Shown here piece by piece: positions 34,292 to 43,305 of a DNA stretch of 64,000 nucleotides. Positions within the stretch are counted from its first letter, which is position 1. Every line of letters begins with the position of its first letter. The notes under the pieces are model-generated. The model had not been told where the DNA came from and did no database searches. It saw only the letters and a program-made list of their open reading frames with translations. This DNA is from Oscillatoria nigro-viridis PCC 7112 (GTDB lineage: Bacteria; Cyanobacteriota; Cyanobacteriia; Cyanobacteriales; Microcoleaceae): contig NC_019729.1 in assembly GCF_000317475.1 (NCBI RefSeq), forward strand, positions 7,041,445 to 7,105,444, in the 5' to 3' direction. The position numbers were made by a program, and so were the translations under genes.

Positions 34292-35935
34292 ATGCCTTTG
34301 CCGCGCCTGTTAACCTTAATTGCTGCTTTCTGCCTCGCCCTGGGGCTGATTATTGGGCTGGTGAGTTCCTTAACAGGGCTTTACAGTCAAGTTGCGTGGT
34401 CTGCTTCTCCGCTGCTGGCTAATTTGCTGATTTTCCTGATAATTGTACTTTTGGCAACGCTAATTTTTGCGCTGGTTTACTATTTTAGGCTGCTGCAACG
34501 CCCCCAGAAAGTTAAGGGAAAACGGCCGATTACTCCGAAGATTCCTGTTGTCAAAAGTGAAGCTGCTTCGGAAAATCTCAAAGCAATTCGGCAACAAGTC
34601 GATCGCATTCAAGATGAAGTAGCGCGGCAAGCTTTGCTGTTGAGAGCCCGCGAAATTGAAGCTAGCATGGCTCGCGGCAGCGTTCGAGTAGTTGTTTTCG
34701 GCACCGGTTCTGCGGGCAAAACTTCCGCTGTGAATGCGCTGGTGGGGCGGATGGCGGGACAGGTGGGCGCGCCGATGGGAACTACCGAAGTTGGCGAAAC
34801 TTACACTCTGAAATTGAAAGGAATCGATCGAGAATTAGCAATTACCGATACCCCAGGCATCTTGGAAGCGGGAGTTGCGGGGACTTACAGAGAGGAATTG
34901 GCGAGGCAGTTGGCGGCGAGGGCCGATTTGATCTTATTTGTTTTGGACGGCGATTTGCGAAAATCCGAGTACGAACCGCTGCGGACTTTGGCAGAAATTG
35001 GCAAAAGGTCGATCGTGGTTTTTAATAAAGTTGACCTTTATCCCGACACCGACAGAGATGAAATTCTCACTAGACTGCGGCAGCGAGTCAAAGGTTTTGT
35101 ATCAGCAATGGATGTAGTAGCGATTAGCGCCAATCCGCAAAAAGTTGTACTAGAAGACGGCACAATTTTTCAGCCAGACCCGGATATTATGCCATTAATT
35201 CGGCGCGTCGCTGCGATTTTGCGAGCCGAAGGCGAAGACTTAATTGCGGACAATATTTTGCTGCAATCTCAGCACTTGGGAGACCAAGCGCGCAAGTTAA
35301 TTGACGCTCAAAGAAGGCGGCAAGCTGATAAAGCAGTAGAGCGATTTCAGTGGATCGGAGCCGGAGTAATTGCTGTTACGCCTTTGCCCGTTGTGGATTT
35401 GTTAGCGACAGCAGCAGTTAACGCTCAAATGGTAGTAGAAATTGCCAAGATTTACGGCTGCGAATTAAATATCGATCGCGCGAAAGAATTGGCATTGTCT
35501 CTAGCAAAAACCCTAGCAAGTTTGGGAATAGTTGAAGGTGTAATTCAAGTAGTGTCAAGGGCGTTGCAGTTAAGCGTAGCGGGGTTTGTACTTGGCAAAG
35601 CAATTCAAGCAGTCAGCGCCGCTTATTTAACTAGAATTGCCGGTAAAAGTTTTATTGAATATTTCCGCCACGACCAAGATTGGGGCGACGGCGGCATCGC
35701 CGAAGTCGTGCAAAGGCAGTTTCAGTTAAATCGGAAAGACGAGTTTGTCAAAGCATTTGTCAAAGATGCGATCGCCCGCGTTGTCGAACCTCTGAACATT
35801 TATCAGCAGGAATCGGAACCAGAATTAGAAATGTCAGCCGAATTGGAATCAGAAATAGAACCAGAACCCTTGTATCAGCGGCCGCAATACGACGATTGGG
35901 AAACTTACAGCAACAAACGCAACGATGAGTGGTAA
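34292..35935 (+). CDS. Membrane GTPase with DUF697 (YcjF-like) domain
   Basis: This is a 547-aa protein. Two N-terminal membrane helices (about 5-28 and 42-67) are followed by a coiled segment and a GTPase domain: GTGSAGKTS P-loop at about 136, TTEVGET as switch I Thr, DTPG at about 190 and NKVD at about 248. The C-terminal half (about 350-480) is the hydrophobic DUF697 domain (TPLPVVDLLATAAVNAQM), and the tail is acidic (SEPELEMSAELESEIEPEPL). Such GTPases are common in cyanobacteria and related to Era/YcjF proteins; a role at membranes is likely but not known. It stands alone. Confidence in the domain calls is high. Confidence 0.88.
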   Translation: MPLPRLLTLIAAFCLALGLIIGLVSSLTGLYSQVAWSASPLLANLLIFLIIVLLATLIFALVYYFRLLQRPQKVKGKRPITPKIPVVKSEAASENLKAIRQQVDRIQDEVARQALLLRAREIEASMARGSVRVVVFGTGSAGKTSAVNALVGRMAGQVGAPMGTTEVGETYTLKLKGIDRELAITDTPGILEAGVAGTYREELARQLAARADLILFVLDGDLRKSEYEPLRTLAEIGKRSIVVFNKVDLYPDTDRDEILTRLRQRVKGFVSAMDVVAISANPQKVVLEDGTIFQPDPDIMPLIRRVAAILRAEGEDLIADNILLQSQHLGDQARKLIDAQRRRQADKAVERFQWIGAGVIAVTPLPVVDLLATAAVNAQMVVEIAKIYGCELNIDRAKELALSLAKTLASLGIVEGVIQVVSRALQLSVAGFVLGKAIQAVSAAYLTRIAGKSFIEYFRHDQDWGDGGIAEVVQRQFQLNRKDEFVKAFVKDAIARVVEPLNIYQQESEPELEMSAELESEIEPEPLYQRPQYDDWETYSNKRNDEW

Positions 35936-36017
35936 TTGGGAATTGGGAATTGGGAATGGGGAATTGGGAATGGGGAATTGGGAATTGTCAACTGTCAACT
36001 GTCAACTGACAACTGAC
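35934..36017. repeat. Heptamer arrays (AATTGGG, CAACTGT)
   Basis: Repeats of AATTGGG/AATGGGG are followed by TCAACTG units, filling the gap between converging genes. Confidence 0.85.
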
Positions 36018-36023
36018 TCATAA

Positions 36024-37157
36024 CTAATTTCTCCCTACCAACAAATAAACCATCATTTCTCCTTTACCTTTGATCTCAACAGCACCGCGCATTTTCAACA
36101 AAAATTTATCTTTTAAACGATCGTAAACCGCAGCAGTTACCTGAATTTCCCCCGGAATACCGCTTGATTCCATCCGCTGAGCAACATTTACTGTATCCCC
36201 CCACAAATCGTAACTAAATTTAGTTAAACCAAGGACTCCCGCCACCACCGCACCAATATTTATCCCAATGCGGAGACTAAAGTTGTGATTGTTTTGGACA
36301 TTGAAGCTAGCGACAGCAGCTTGCATATCCAGTGCCATTTGGGCGATCGCAAAAGCGTGATTTTCCTGCGGTTCGGGCAAACCGCCAACTACCATGTAAG
36401 CGTCACCCATAGTTTTGATTTTCTCCAAACCGTGCCGTAACGACAACTCGTCAAATTGACTGAAAATTTGATTCAAAACGTTCACCGTTTCTACCGCACT
36501 TCTTTGAGATGCAAAATTCGTAAATCCCACCAAATCGGCAAATAAAACGCTGACATCCGAAAAGCTGTCAGCAATTATGCTTTGTTTCTCCTGCAAGCGC
36601 TTTGCAATCGCTTTAGGCAAAATATTTAATAGCAATTCTTCAATTTTTTGTTTCTGAGACTTGGTTGTTTCTAACAGCAACCGCGTTTCCATTTCAGCCT
36701 GTTCCCGATAGGCGATTTCTTGCTGCAACATCAGATTTTTATCCCTCAGTTGCAACTCTAGTTCCCGCAGCCGCAATTGATTTTCTACCCTAGCGATCAC
36801 CTCTACGGTTTGAAAAGGTTTAGTAATGTAGTCCGCGCCGCCAGCCTTAAAGGCTTTCACCTTCTCAGAAGCTTGTACCACAGCACTCAGAAAAATAATG
36901 GGAATGCCGCGAGTGCGATCGCTCGCTTTCAAGCGACTGCAAACTTCATAGCCATCCATATCGGGCATCATAATATCTAGCAAAATCAAGTCGGGCTGAG
37001 CCAAATCCACAGAATCGAGTGCCAGTTGACCGCTAGATGCGGCTTCTACTTTATAGCCTTTCCTGGATAAGATCAGCTCCAGTAACAATAAATTGTTAAG
37101 ACTGTCGTCCACAATTAAAATACTGCCCCTTAATTTTTCGGAAGATGGTTGATTCAT
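36024..37157 (-). CDS. Receiver-linked class III adenylate cyclase
   Basis: This is a 377-aa protein. The receiver (residues 10-130) has Asp61 in LLDIMMPDMDGY and Lys in ITKPF. A coiled-coil linker (135-185) leads to a class III cyclase domain. It shows the first metal Asp in FADLVGF, IKTMGDAYM with the adenine-selecting Lys and second metal Asp, YDLWGDTVN with the second adenine-selecting Asp, and NVAQRM with the transition-state Arg. These residues predict ATP, not GTP, as substrate, so output would be cAMP controlled by receiver phosphorylation. No kinase is adjacent, so the input could be one of the orphan kinases in this window. Confidence 0.92.
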   Translation of the reverse strand: MNQPSSEKLRGSILIVDDSLNNLLLLELILSRKGYKVEAASSGQLALDSVDLAQPDLILLDIMMPDMDGYEVCSRLKASDRTRGIPIIFLSAVVQASEKVKAFKAGGADYITKPFQTVEVIARVENQLRLRELELQLRDKNLMLQQEIAYREQAEMETRLLLETTKSQKQKIEELLLNILPKAIAKRLQEKQSIIADSFSDVSVLFADLVGFTNFASQRSAVETVNVLNQIFSQFDELSLRHGLEKIKTMGDAYMVVGGLPEPQENHAFAIAQMALDMQAAVASFNVQNNHNFSLRIGINIGAVVAGVLGLTKFSYDLWGDTVNVAQRMESSGIPGEIQVTAAVYDRLKDKFLLKMRGAVEIKGKGEMMVYLLVGRN

Positions 37158-37790
37158 CGGCTTGCTACGGGCTTATTTAAACTTAAAATTTGTTTAAATT
37201 TATAAGTTACGCAGGGGTGCGTCCAAACCTATTTTTTTTTCACGGAAAGACGCATTATCGAAGGCAAGCAAGAGAAAAAAAACAGGTTTGTGAGAGCATG
37301 ATTGCCTCCTGAACTCAAATTTATTATACTAATTTGTCAAAACAGCGAAAGCTGGGGCTAAAACTTCATATTGCGGATAAATTCGATCGGTCTGGGCGTC
37401 GATTGATTGACTGGCGAATTGATTCACTGCTTGCGGCCGGTTTTGAGACCAAAATATCCCACAAACCCCACCGCTGCAATTTGCACTACAAAAGATAAAA
37501 GAGACTACCCGGACACTTTGCAGGGAGAATTTTTCCGAAATTCTGACGCGGAGGTGGATTCAAAAGTACGATCGACCTCTTGGGCGGTTGAGAAATGGGC
37601 GTGATTTGTTAATCCGATGTTCCCTGAGTGTCCGGTGCCGCATTATATTAAGAAATTTTACAATAATTTTACACATGGGGGAGACTTCGGGGGGAGCAAG
37701 TCAAACCATCCGAGCGATCGGATCGAACACAATTTTGATAAGATTTAAGATTGACAACAAAATTTGCTATTGTGCGTCCGGGTAAAAACA
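37158..37790. other. 633-bp divergent intergenic region
   Basis: This region separates the cyclase (minus) from the PRK-like gene (plus), so both promoters should be here. On the minus strand about 37432-37500 reads FVVQIAAVGFVGYFGLKTG, like the first membrane helix of a cyanobacterial sensor, but stops bound it on both sides; I take it as a possible remnant. TTGACA occurs at 37752, but spacing to TATTGT is too short for a standard promoter. Confidence 0.5.
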
Positions 37791-38720
37791 ATGAGCGATC
37801 GACCAATTATTCTCGGTATTGTCGGAGACAGCGCAGCGGGCAAAACCACCCTGACGCGGGGAATTGCCCAAGTATTGGGGCCAGAAAATGTCACTGTGAT
37901 TTGCACTGACGACTATCATCGCTACGACAGAAAGCAGCGGGCCGAAATCGGAATCACAGCATTGCATCCCGACTGCAATTACCTCGACATCATGCAGCAG
38001 CACCTCAGCCTGCTGCGTACCGGACAAGCAATTCTCAAACCTATCTACAACCACACGACAGGTACATTCGACCCGCCGGAATACATCAAGCCCAGCAAAT
38101 TTGTAATAGTTGAAGGTTTGCTGGGTTACGCAACCCGAACAATCCGCGATTCTTACGACGTAAAAGTGTATCTTGCTCCTCCCGAAGAGCTGCGAACTCA
38201 GTGGAAAGTTAAGCGCGATGTCATGAAGCGCGGTTATACTGAAGAACAGGTGCTGGCAGAAATGCAAAAGCGGGAACCGGATTCTGAAGACTTCATTCGC
38301 CCTCAGCGCAAATCGGCCGATGTTGTAGTTAGTTTTTACCCGCCAGAAGCAGACAAAGAATCAAATTTGAGCGTCCGTTTAGTGCTCAGACCGACAATTC
38401 CTCACCCTGATTTTACTGAGATTTTAGGTCGAGGCAGCGATAGTTTTCAACCTGCAATTCGCTTGGGACTCGATCGGGATATGGGCAAACCTGTTGACGT
38501 TTTGGAAGTAGACTCCCACGCTACCAGCGAGCAAGTAAACGAACTAGAAATGATTTTGTGCAGCGAGTTGCCGCACCTGCGGGGATTTTGCACCGCCCAA
38601 GGCAACCCGGAAATTGGCAAACTTATCGGCACGACTGGCGAAGTTTTGCAAAGTTACCCGCTAGCTTTGACGCAGTTGCTAGTTGCATATCACATGATGA
38701 AAGCAATTCATGTCTATTAG
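37791..38720 (+). CDS. Phosphoribulokinase/uridine kinase-family protein (PRK paralog)
   Basis: This is a 309-aa P-loop kinase started at ATG 37791. The P-loop is GIVGDSAAGKTT (residues 9-20). TDDYH, DRKQR and ITALHP motifs and KPIYNHTTG match the phosphoribulokinase fold and active site. The photosynthetic, redox-controlled enzyme of cyanobacteria has a Cys inside its P-loop (GDSGCGKS); here it is Ala, while the Cys before the DDYH motif remains (VICTDDYH). So this is probably a second, thioredoxin-insensitive PRK-like kinase and not the main Calvin-cycle prk. Its C-terminal half (after about 215) also differs from the classical enzyme. Substrate uncertain: ribulose-5-phosphate or another sugar phosphate or nucleoside. 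Confidence 0.82.
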   Translation: MSDRPIILGIVGDSAAGKTTLTRGIAQVLGPENVTVICTDDYHRYDRKQRAEIGITALHPDCNYLDIMQQHLSLLRTGQAILKPIYNHTTGTFDPPEYIKPSKFVIVEGLLGYATRTIRDSYDVKVYLAPPEELRTQWKVKRDVMKRGYTEEQVLAEMQKREPDSEDFIRPQRKSADVVVSFYPPEADKESNLSVRLVLRPTIPHPDFTEILGRGSDSFQPAIRLGLDRDMGKPVDVLEVDSHATSEQVNELEMILCSELPHLRGFCTAQGNPEIGKLIGTTGEVLQSYPLALTQLLVAYHMMKAIHVY

Positions 38721-38763
38721 TTAGTTGTTAGTTGTTAGTTGTTAGTTGTTAGTTGTTAGTTGG
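38720..38763. repeat. Heptamer array (TTAGTTG)
   Basis: About six tandem copies of TTAGTTG lie directly after the stop codon of the PRK-like gene. Confidence 0.9.
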
Positions 38764-38830
38764 TCATTAGTTCCACTCACCATTAGCACTTACTAATTCT
38801 CATTAGTAACAAATAACAACTAACTCATGA

Positions 38831-39343
38831 CTAATGACTGATAATTTGAGAGTCGGCAATTTTCCAGATGCCATCCCAATACTCTAAGGTATAGCGAACT
38901 AGCTTAGTATTGAAACTGCTACTATCGACTTTGCCATTTCGGTAAACTGTGGCATCTTCGGTGACTCTGACTTCAATAGTGGCTTTGTTCCCAGATGCTG
39001 CAAAGCGTTCGACGGATTCAACTTTTTGGACACCGTATCTGTACTGAGAATTGCTGTTGCTCAGATAGTCTATCCCTTTGACTGTATCGGCATACAAAAT
39101 ACCTGTAGTCATTTTAGCCAACAATTGGCGATCGAATGGAGGAGCAAATATTTTCTGCTTGGCCTCCAACCACTTGCTAATTAAATCCGAAGCTTGTCCG
39201 AGAGTAATATTCTGAGCTTGACTAATACGATCTTTGCAGTAATTTGTTGCAATCGGTTGTCTGGGACAAGTAATATTTTCCGTTTTCGCGGGCGGAGTCA
39301 ACCACAAAGGAGTTAAGATAGCGATTAGAATGATCGGTTTCAT
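38831..39343 (-). CDS. Exported IMS (ARC6-like, DUF4101) domain protein
   Basis: This is a 170-aa protein with an N-terminal signal peptide (MKPIILIAILTPLWLTPPAKT). The mature part has a SDLISKWLEAKQKIF helix, then VESVERF, ATIEVRVTEDATVY and VRYTLEYWDGIWKIADSQI. This pattern fits the IMS/DUF4101 domain found at the C-terminus of the cell-division protein ARC6/Ftn2 and in several cyanobacterial exported proteins. The domain normally mediates protein contacts in the periplasm or intermembrane space. Two Cys (CPRQ and YCKD) could form a disulfide. Function not known. Confidence 0.75.
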   Translation of the reverse strand: MKPIILIAILTPLWLTPPAKTENITCPRQPIATNYCKDRISQAQNITLGQASDLISKWLEAKQKIFAPPFDRQLLAKMTTGILYADTVKGIDYLSNSNSQYRYGVQKVESVERFAASGNKATIEVRVTEDATVYRNGKVDSSSFNTKLVRYTLEYWDGIWKIADSQIISH

Positions 39344-39496
39344 ATCTCAAGTCCTCCATCATGCTAAATTGACTTTATTTAGCCCAAATATAGGTGACAA
39401 TTATTAGCCGACGATCTCAACCTATCGTGAGTCGATCGGTAATTTTGTCTACATCATGTGCTAGGGAAATTTCGGAATTTTAATTGTATTCTTTTC

Positions 39497-39703
39497 TCAC
39501 GAGTGAGAATAAATCCCGGGCGATCGCCAAGTCGGGTTAGCAGTGCCTAATTGCTGAAGTGGCATGGAGACTGGCAACTGACTTTGAGGTGCGGGCAGCA
39601 TTTCGCCTCGGAAGTCGAGGAGGGTGACGAGCAGCAGGTAGGCAACTGCTAAAATTATAGAAATCACCCCAGTGATAATAGCAATAAGTTTTGAACGATC
39701 CAT
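39497..39703 (-). CDS. Small single-span membrane protein (68 aa)
   Basis: I chose the start MDRSKLIAIITG; another in-frame Met lies three codons upstream. One membrane helix (about 6-28, IAIITGVISIILAVAYLLLV) is followed by a short polar, Pro-rich tail. It resembles small conserved cyanobacterial proteins, but I do not know a named family. It is transcribed divergently from the ABC ATPase gene 110 bp away. Confidence 0.55.
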   Translation of the reverse strand: MDRSKLIAIITGVISIILAVAYLLLVTLLDFRGEMLPAPQSQLPVSMPLQQLGTANPTWRSPGIYSHS

Positions 39704-39813
39704 ATTCAGCAAATTTTAAGTGCAGCTAATATTAGTTTAACATTAAAAAGAGCAATTATTACTTAACTTATGCCATAGAATATAATCAGGTGCTACTTAT
39801 TTCGCTTACGAAA

Positions 39814-40794
39814 ATGGAACCTCTTATAGATGCGCCAACTTCCACCGAGATGCCCGGAGCTACCCCTGTGGTGGAAACATTTAATCTGGGGAAGTTCTAC
39901 CGTACCGGCTTCTGGATGAATGAAAAAATTGAATCGCTCAAAAATTGCACTCTGACTGTCTCCGAGGGGGAAACTTTCGGGTTGTTAGGGCAAAATGGAG
40001 CCGGGAAAACTACGCTGTTGAAAACTTTGCTGGGTATAGTGCGCCCCACTTCTGGGCGGGCGCTGCTTTTGGGGAAGCCTTTGGGCGATCGCACTGTGAA
40101 GCAGCGAGTCGGCTACTTGCCAGAAAATCCCTATTTTTACGATTATCTCACGGGCTGGGAATTCTTGCAATTTGCGGCGGGCTTATTTCAAATTCCCCCC
40201 TCGATTCAGCGGCAGCGAATCCCGAATTTGCTAGACTTAGTTGGCTTATCTCAATCGGCGGCAATTAAAAAACAGTTGCGCCAGTATTCTAAGGGAATGC
40301 TGCAACGGATCGGCATGGCTCAAGCTTTGATTAACAATCCAGATGTGGTATTTTTGGATGAGCCGATGTCTGGTTTAGATCCGATGGGACGCTATCAGAT
40401 GCGGGAGATAATTTTATCGCTAAAAAATCAAGGAAAAACGATTTTTTTTAATTCGCATATATTGTCTGATGTGGAGAAGATTTGCGATCGAGTGGCAATT
40501 TTGGCGAAGGGTGAGTTAATCTGCATGGGTGCGATCGACGAACTCTTGGGTAATACTGAAACTTACCGGGTTGAAGGTAGGGGTGGCCACTTGAATATCC
40601 TGAAAAAATGGATACCGGATATGGAAGTTGATAATGATTTGTGGTACGGTCATTTGCAGGGCGAGCCGAAGGAGTTTATTTCTAGTCTGAGCGGTACGGG
40701 AGGGCAGCTAATTGCCATGAATTTGGCTAAGCCTACTTTGGAAGAGTTTTTTATGCAGCAACTGCAAGAAAGAGGGATTTATTCTAGTGGTTGA
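39814..40794 (+). CDS. ABC transporter ATP-binding protein (ABC-2 / drug-export type)
   Basis: This is a 326-aa protein started at ATG 39814. The P-loop is GQNGAGKTT (about 58-66), the signature YSKGMLQR replaces LSGGQ in the way common for ABC-2 exporter ATPases, Walker B is VVFLDEP with MSGLDPMGR, and the switch His is in NSHIL. The C-terminal about 80 residues are a family-specific extension ending in TLEEFFMQQLQ. The cognate ABC-2 permease is expected next to it, but downstream there is only repeat DNA, so the partner is elsewhere or has been lost. Substrate unknown. Confidence 0.9.
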   Translation: MEPLIDAPTSTEMPGATPVVETFNLGKFYRTGFWMNEKIESLKNCTLTVSEGETFGLLGQNGAGKTTLLKTLLGIVRPTSGRALLLGKPLGDRTVKQRVGYLPENPYFYDYLTGWEFLQFAAGLFQIPPSIQRQRIPNLLDLVGLSQSAAIKKQLRQYSKGMLQRIGMAQALINNPDVVFLDEPMSGLDPMGRYQMREIILSLKNQGKTIFFNSHILSDVEKICDRVAILAKGELICMGAIDELLGNTETYRVEGRGGHLNILKKWIPDMEVDNDLWYGHLQGEPKEFISSLSGTGGQLIAMNLAKPTLEEFFMQQLQERGIYSSG

Positions 40795-40803
40795 AGTATC
40801 TTA

Positions 40804-41341
40804 AAAGAGGTAGATTAGGATTGATGGTGGCGCGGTGGCGGGTTTACGTGATTGTTGGTTTTGGGCAATTATTGTCGGTGAACCCGCCCCTAAAAAGTTA
40901 TTGAAAATAGTGCAATATATCAGTTTGATCTCACATTCTGCGCCATTTTCATACATTCTGTAGGGGCGGGTTCACCAACAGCTTAAACGGGTGCAGACAG
41001 GTTAAATAAACCCGCCCCTCCAGGTTTTTATAGTGGCGCGGGAGCGGGTTTACGAGATAGTTGGTTTTTGGCAATTATTGTCGGTGAACCCTCCATACAA
41101 AGTTATTAAAAATAGTGCAATATATCAGTTTAATCTCACATTATGCACCATTTTCATACATCCTGTAGGGGCGGGTTCACCAACAGCTTAAACGGGTGCA
41201 GACAGGTTAAATAAACCCGCCCTCCAGGTTTTTATAGTTATTTTTTTGAAAGAGGTAGATTGGGATTGATGGTGGCGCGGGGGCGGGTTTATGAGCTTGT
41301 AGGTTTTTGGCAATTATTGTCGGTGAACCCGCCCCTACAAA
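40804..41341. repeat. Tandem array of a 206-bp composite palindromic repeat (2.4 copies)
   Basis: Units start with GGCGCGG at 40829, 41035 and 41274. Each has GGCAATTATTGTCGGTGAAC, AATAGTGCAATATATCAGTT, GTAGGGGCGGGTTCACCAAC and a TAAATAAACCCGCC end; the third copy is partial. AAAGAGGTAGATT precedes copies 1 and 3. The array runs into the 3' end of the STAND ATPase gene and supplies its stop codon. Confidence 0.85.
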
Positions 41342-42942
41342 GTTATGTTTTTTACCTCGGTTAACAATGGCAACGGTAGATTTGCACATACTAACTCTGC
41401 ACAATTCCACTGCCGCAAATACTCATAGACTTCAGAAATAATCGCATTTGCTGCATCTAAATCTCCTGCTTGAGAAGCATGGTAGTGCGCTCTGATTAAC
41501 GGCTTGATATCCTCGATATTTTGCCATTCAGATTCAGGTTTGAGGGGAATGCTAATATAATAACTATAGGCTTTGCTGTGTGCTGTACGGAGATTTTCAG
41601 GGTTTTGATTTAGCAGGTACTCGCCCTTTTCTCGGACTAGGGGATGCAAGTGATAGGATTTGAGGTGGCGATCGTAATATAGCAATTGCCTGCGCTTGAG
41701 TGCCTGAATAATATTTTCCTTAAGTTCATACTTGCTAACTTCTGGCATTTGAGCGCTAATTCCGGCAAAAGATAGCGGATATTCTGAGGTTTGATAGACT
41801 GAAATTCGGCTGAGACAAGTTTGCTCGCCGTCGCCCAGACGTGCTATGATTTTATCAATTAATCTTTCAATATCTCGAATCAGCAACCAGTCTCTCTGGT
41901 GCAGAAAAATCCAGACATTTCCCTGAAACTCGGTATCATCTCGTATCAAGGCTGCGACGAGTTGTAAGGCTTTGGGATGTCCTGAATAGCGATCGCCCAT
42001 TTCGGCTAATTCCTCTGCATTCGCAGTCAGATTAAAAGATTGCAATAGGGCAACGGCGGCATCTCGATCCAATCCGTTTAGCTGGATTTCGCGGGTGACT
42101 GTTGGCGGCAATTCGGCTAAGCTTTCGCGACTGGTGAAAATAATTTTGCTTTGATGTTCTGTTTCTAATAGTTGTTTGAATAACCAAGCATATTCTGCAC
42201 AATCTTCGGCGAAATAACCAGCCGCTTTTGCTTCTCCTGTTTTCAAAAGTGTGTCGGCGCGATCGAAAACGAGCAAGCAAGGTTTTTCTCTGAGGATTTT
42301 GAGCAGATTTTCGGTTTTTTTGCCGCAGTCATTTTGAGCATTGACGGCTGCGGTAATGTCGCCGTTGGAGAGGGTGAATAGCAGGGAGTCAATTGTGCGA
42401 TCGAAGGGGGGTGCTTTGCCAGTTGCGGATTGCAAGGATTGCCAAGCGGCGCAGGTGAAGGGGGTATTTTCTGTGTGGAGTTGACGAATTAGTTGGCTGA
42501 CGAGGCAGGTTTTTCCGATCCCTGGTAATCCGACAATTGAGATGGCTGCGATATCTGAGTTAACGATCGTAGTTTTTAAGATATCGATTTCTTTGGTGCG
42601 CTGTACCCAATTTCTGACGGGGGGTAAGTTTTCTGGGAGGGGGAAAGTGCGATCGGTTTGGTTGTCTTGGGGGATATCTGCGATCGCGGCGGCTAAAAGT
42701 AATTCTGGTTCTTGAATTTCCCGCGCAACAATGTCTTGCCAGTTTTTCACACCTACAGCTTTGCAAATGTGTATAAAAGTCTCTCTTCTAATTGGTTGCT
42801 GCGTCCAAAATCGCTTTAAAGTTGCTTTTGAAGTGAGAGCAGCCTGACACCAGAGCTCATCTGCTTTATTCCATCCGAGATTGCGTCTTACCATGTCAAT
42901 GATTTTTAGCCCTTCTTCGGATGCTCTAAGCAAACCTGCCAT
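41335..42942 (-). CDS. STAND/NB-ARC-type ATPase, probably C-terminally truncated
   Basis: This is a 535-aa protein. The N-terminal about 75 residues (GLLRASEEGLKIIDMVRRN and FIHICKAVGVKNWQDIV) are the small helical domain found in front of many cyanobacterial NB-ARC proteins. The P-loop is GLPGIGKT (about 140), Walker B CLLVFDRADTLL and an R-x-x sensor in IIFTSRESL; a winged-helix part follows (YYDRHLKSYHLHPLVREKG). Relatives usually continue into TPR or WD repeats. Here the protein stops a short way into an alpha-helical repeat (HYHASQAGDLDAANAII), and the TAG lies within the palindromic repeat array, so the sensor repeats seem to have been removed. STAND ATPases often act in signalling or antiviral defence. 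Confidence 0.8.
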   Translation of the reverse strand: MAGLLRASEEGLKIIDMVRRNLGWNKADELWCQAALTSKATLKRFWTQQPIRRETFIHICKAVGVKNWQDIVAREIQEPELLLAAAIADIPQDNQTDRTFPLPENLPPVRNWVQRTKEIDILKTTIVNSDIAAISIVGLPGIGKTCLVSQLIRQLHTENTPFTCAAWQSLQSATGKAPPFDRTIDSLLFTLSNGDITAAVNAQNDCGKKTENLLKILREKPCLLVFDRADTLLKTGEAKAAGYFAEDCAEYAWLFKQLLETEHQSKIIFTSRESLAELPPTVTREIQLNGLDRDAAVALLQSFNLTANAEELAEMGDRYSGHPKALQLVAALIRDDTEFQGNVWIFLHQRDWLLIRDIERLIDKIIARLGDGEQTCLSRISVYQTSEYPLSFAGISAQMPEVSKYELKENIIQALKRRQLLYYDRHLKSYHLHPLVREKGEYLLNQNPENLRTAHSKAYSYYISIPLKPESEWQNIEDIKPLIRAHYHASQAGDLDAANAIISEVYEYLRQWNCAELVCANLPLPLLTEVKNITL

Positions 42943-43305
42943 TGCTACTCCTCTACGGAAACTCTGCCTTAGTAAATAATGTTACATGATTTGGTGAGCT
43001 AAATGAGCCAAATGAGCCAAATGAGCCTTTTATGTTGAGCCAAATTGTGAGCCGTTTAGCCGATAAAGATTCAGGATTTTGGAGTATTGTGAAATGATGT
43101 GTTTGGCTGTCAGCTACGTTTGACGGTGCATCTGGCGGGCGATCGGGCATACAGGTTATCTGCTCTTGGGAGCAATGTAAAGTTTTGTTACAAAAATAGG
43201 GCGATCTGCATAAAAAGCAGAGGAACGTCCTGATAGATATTTAGGAAAGCTTGCTAGGCGGGCTTTGCTGGTTTTGACGCAACTATATTTGTGAGGAGAT
43301 TATCA
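42943..43305. other. Divergent promoter region with GAGCCAAAT direct repeats
   Basis: This region separates the STAND gene (minus) from the chaperone/ATPase cluster (plus). TGAGCCAAA-like units recur about five times at 42995-43054 with irregular spacing. They could be operator sites or simple repeat DNA. The ribosome binding site GAGGAG precedes the next ATG by 8 nt. Confidence 0.45.

Noticed and set aside
37752..37780. TTGACA...TATTGT as promoter of the PRK-like gene
   Set aside because: The spacer is only 11 bp, too short for a sigma-70 promoter.
37407..37785. Two overlapping short ORFs before the PRK-like gene
   Set aside because: No start signals, unusual composition, and they lie in the expected promoter region.
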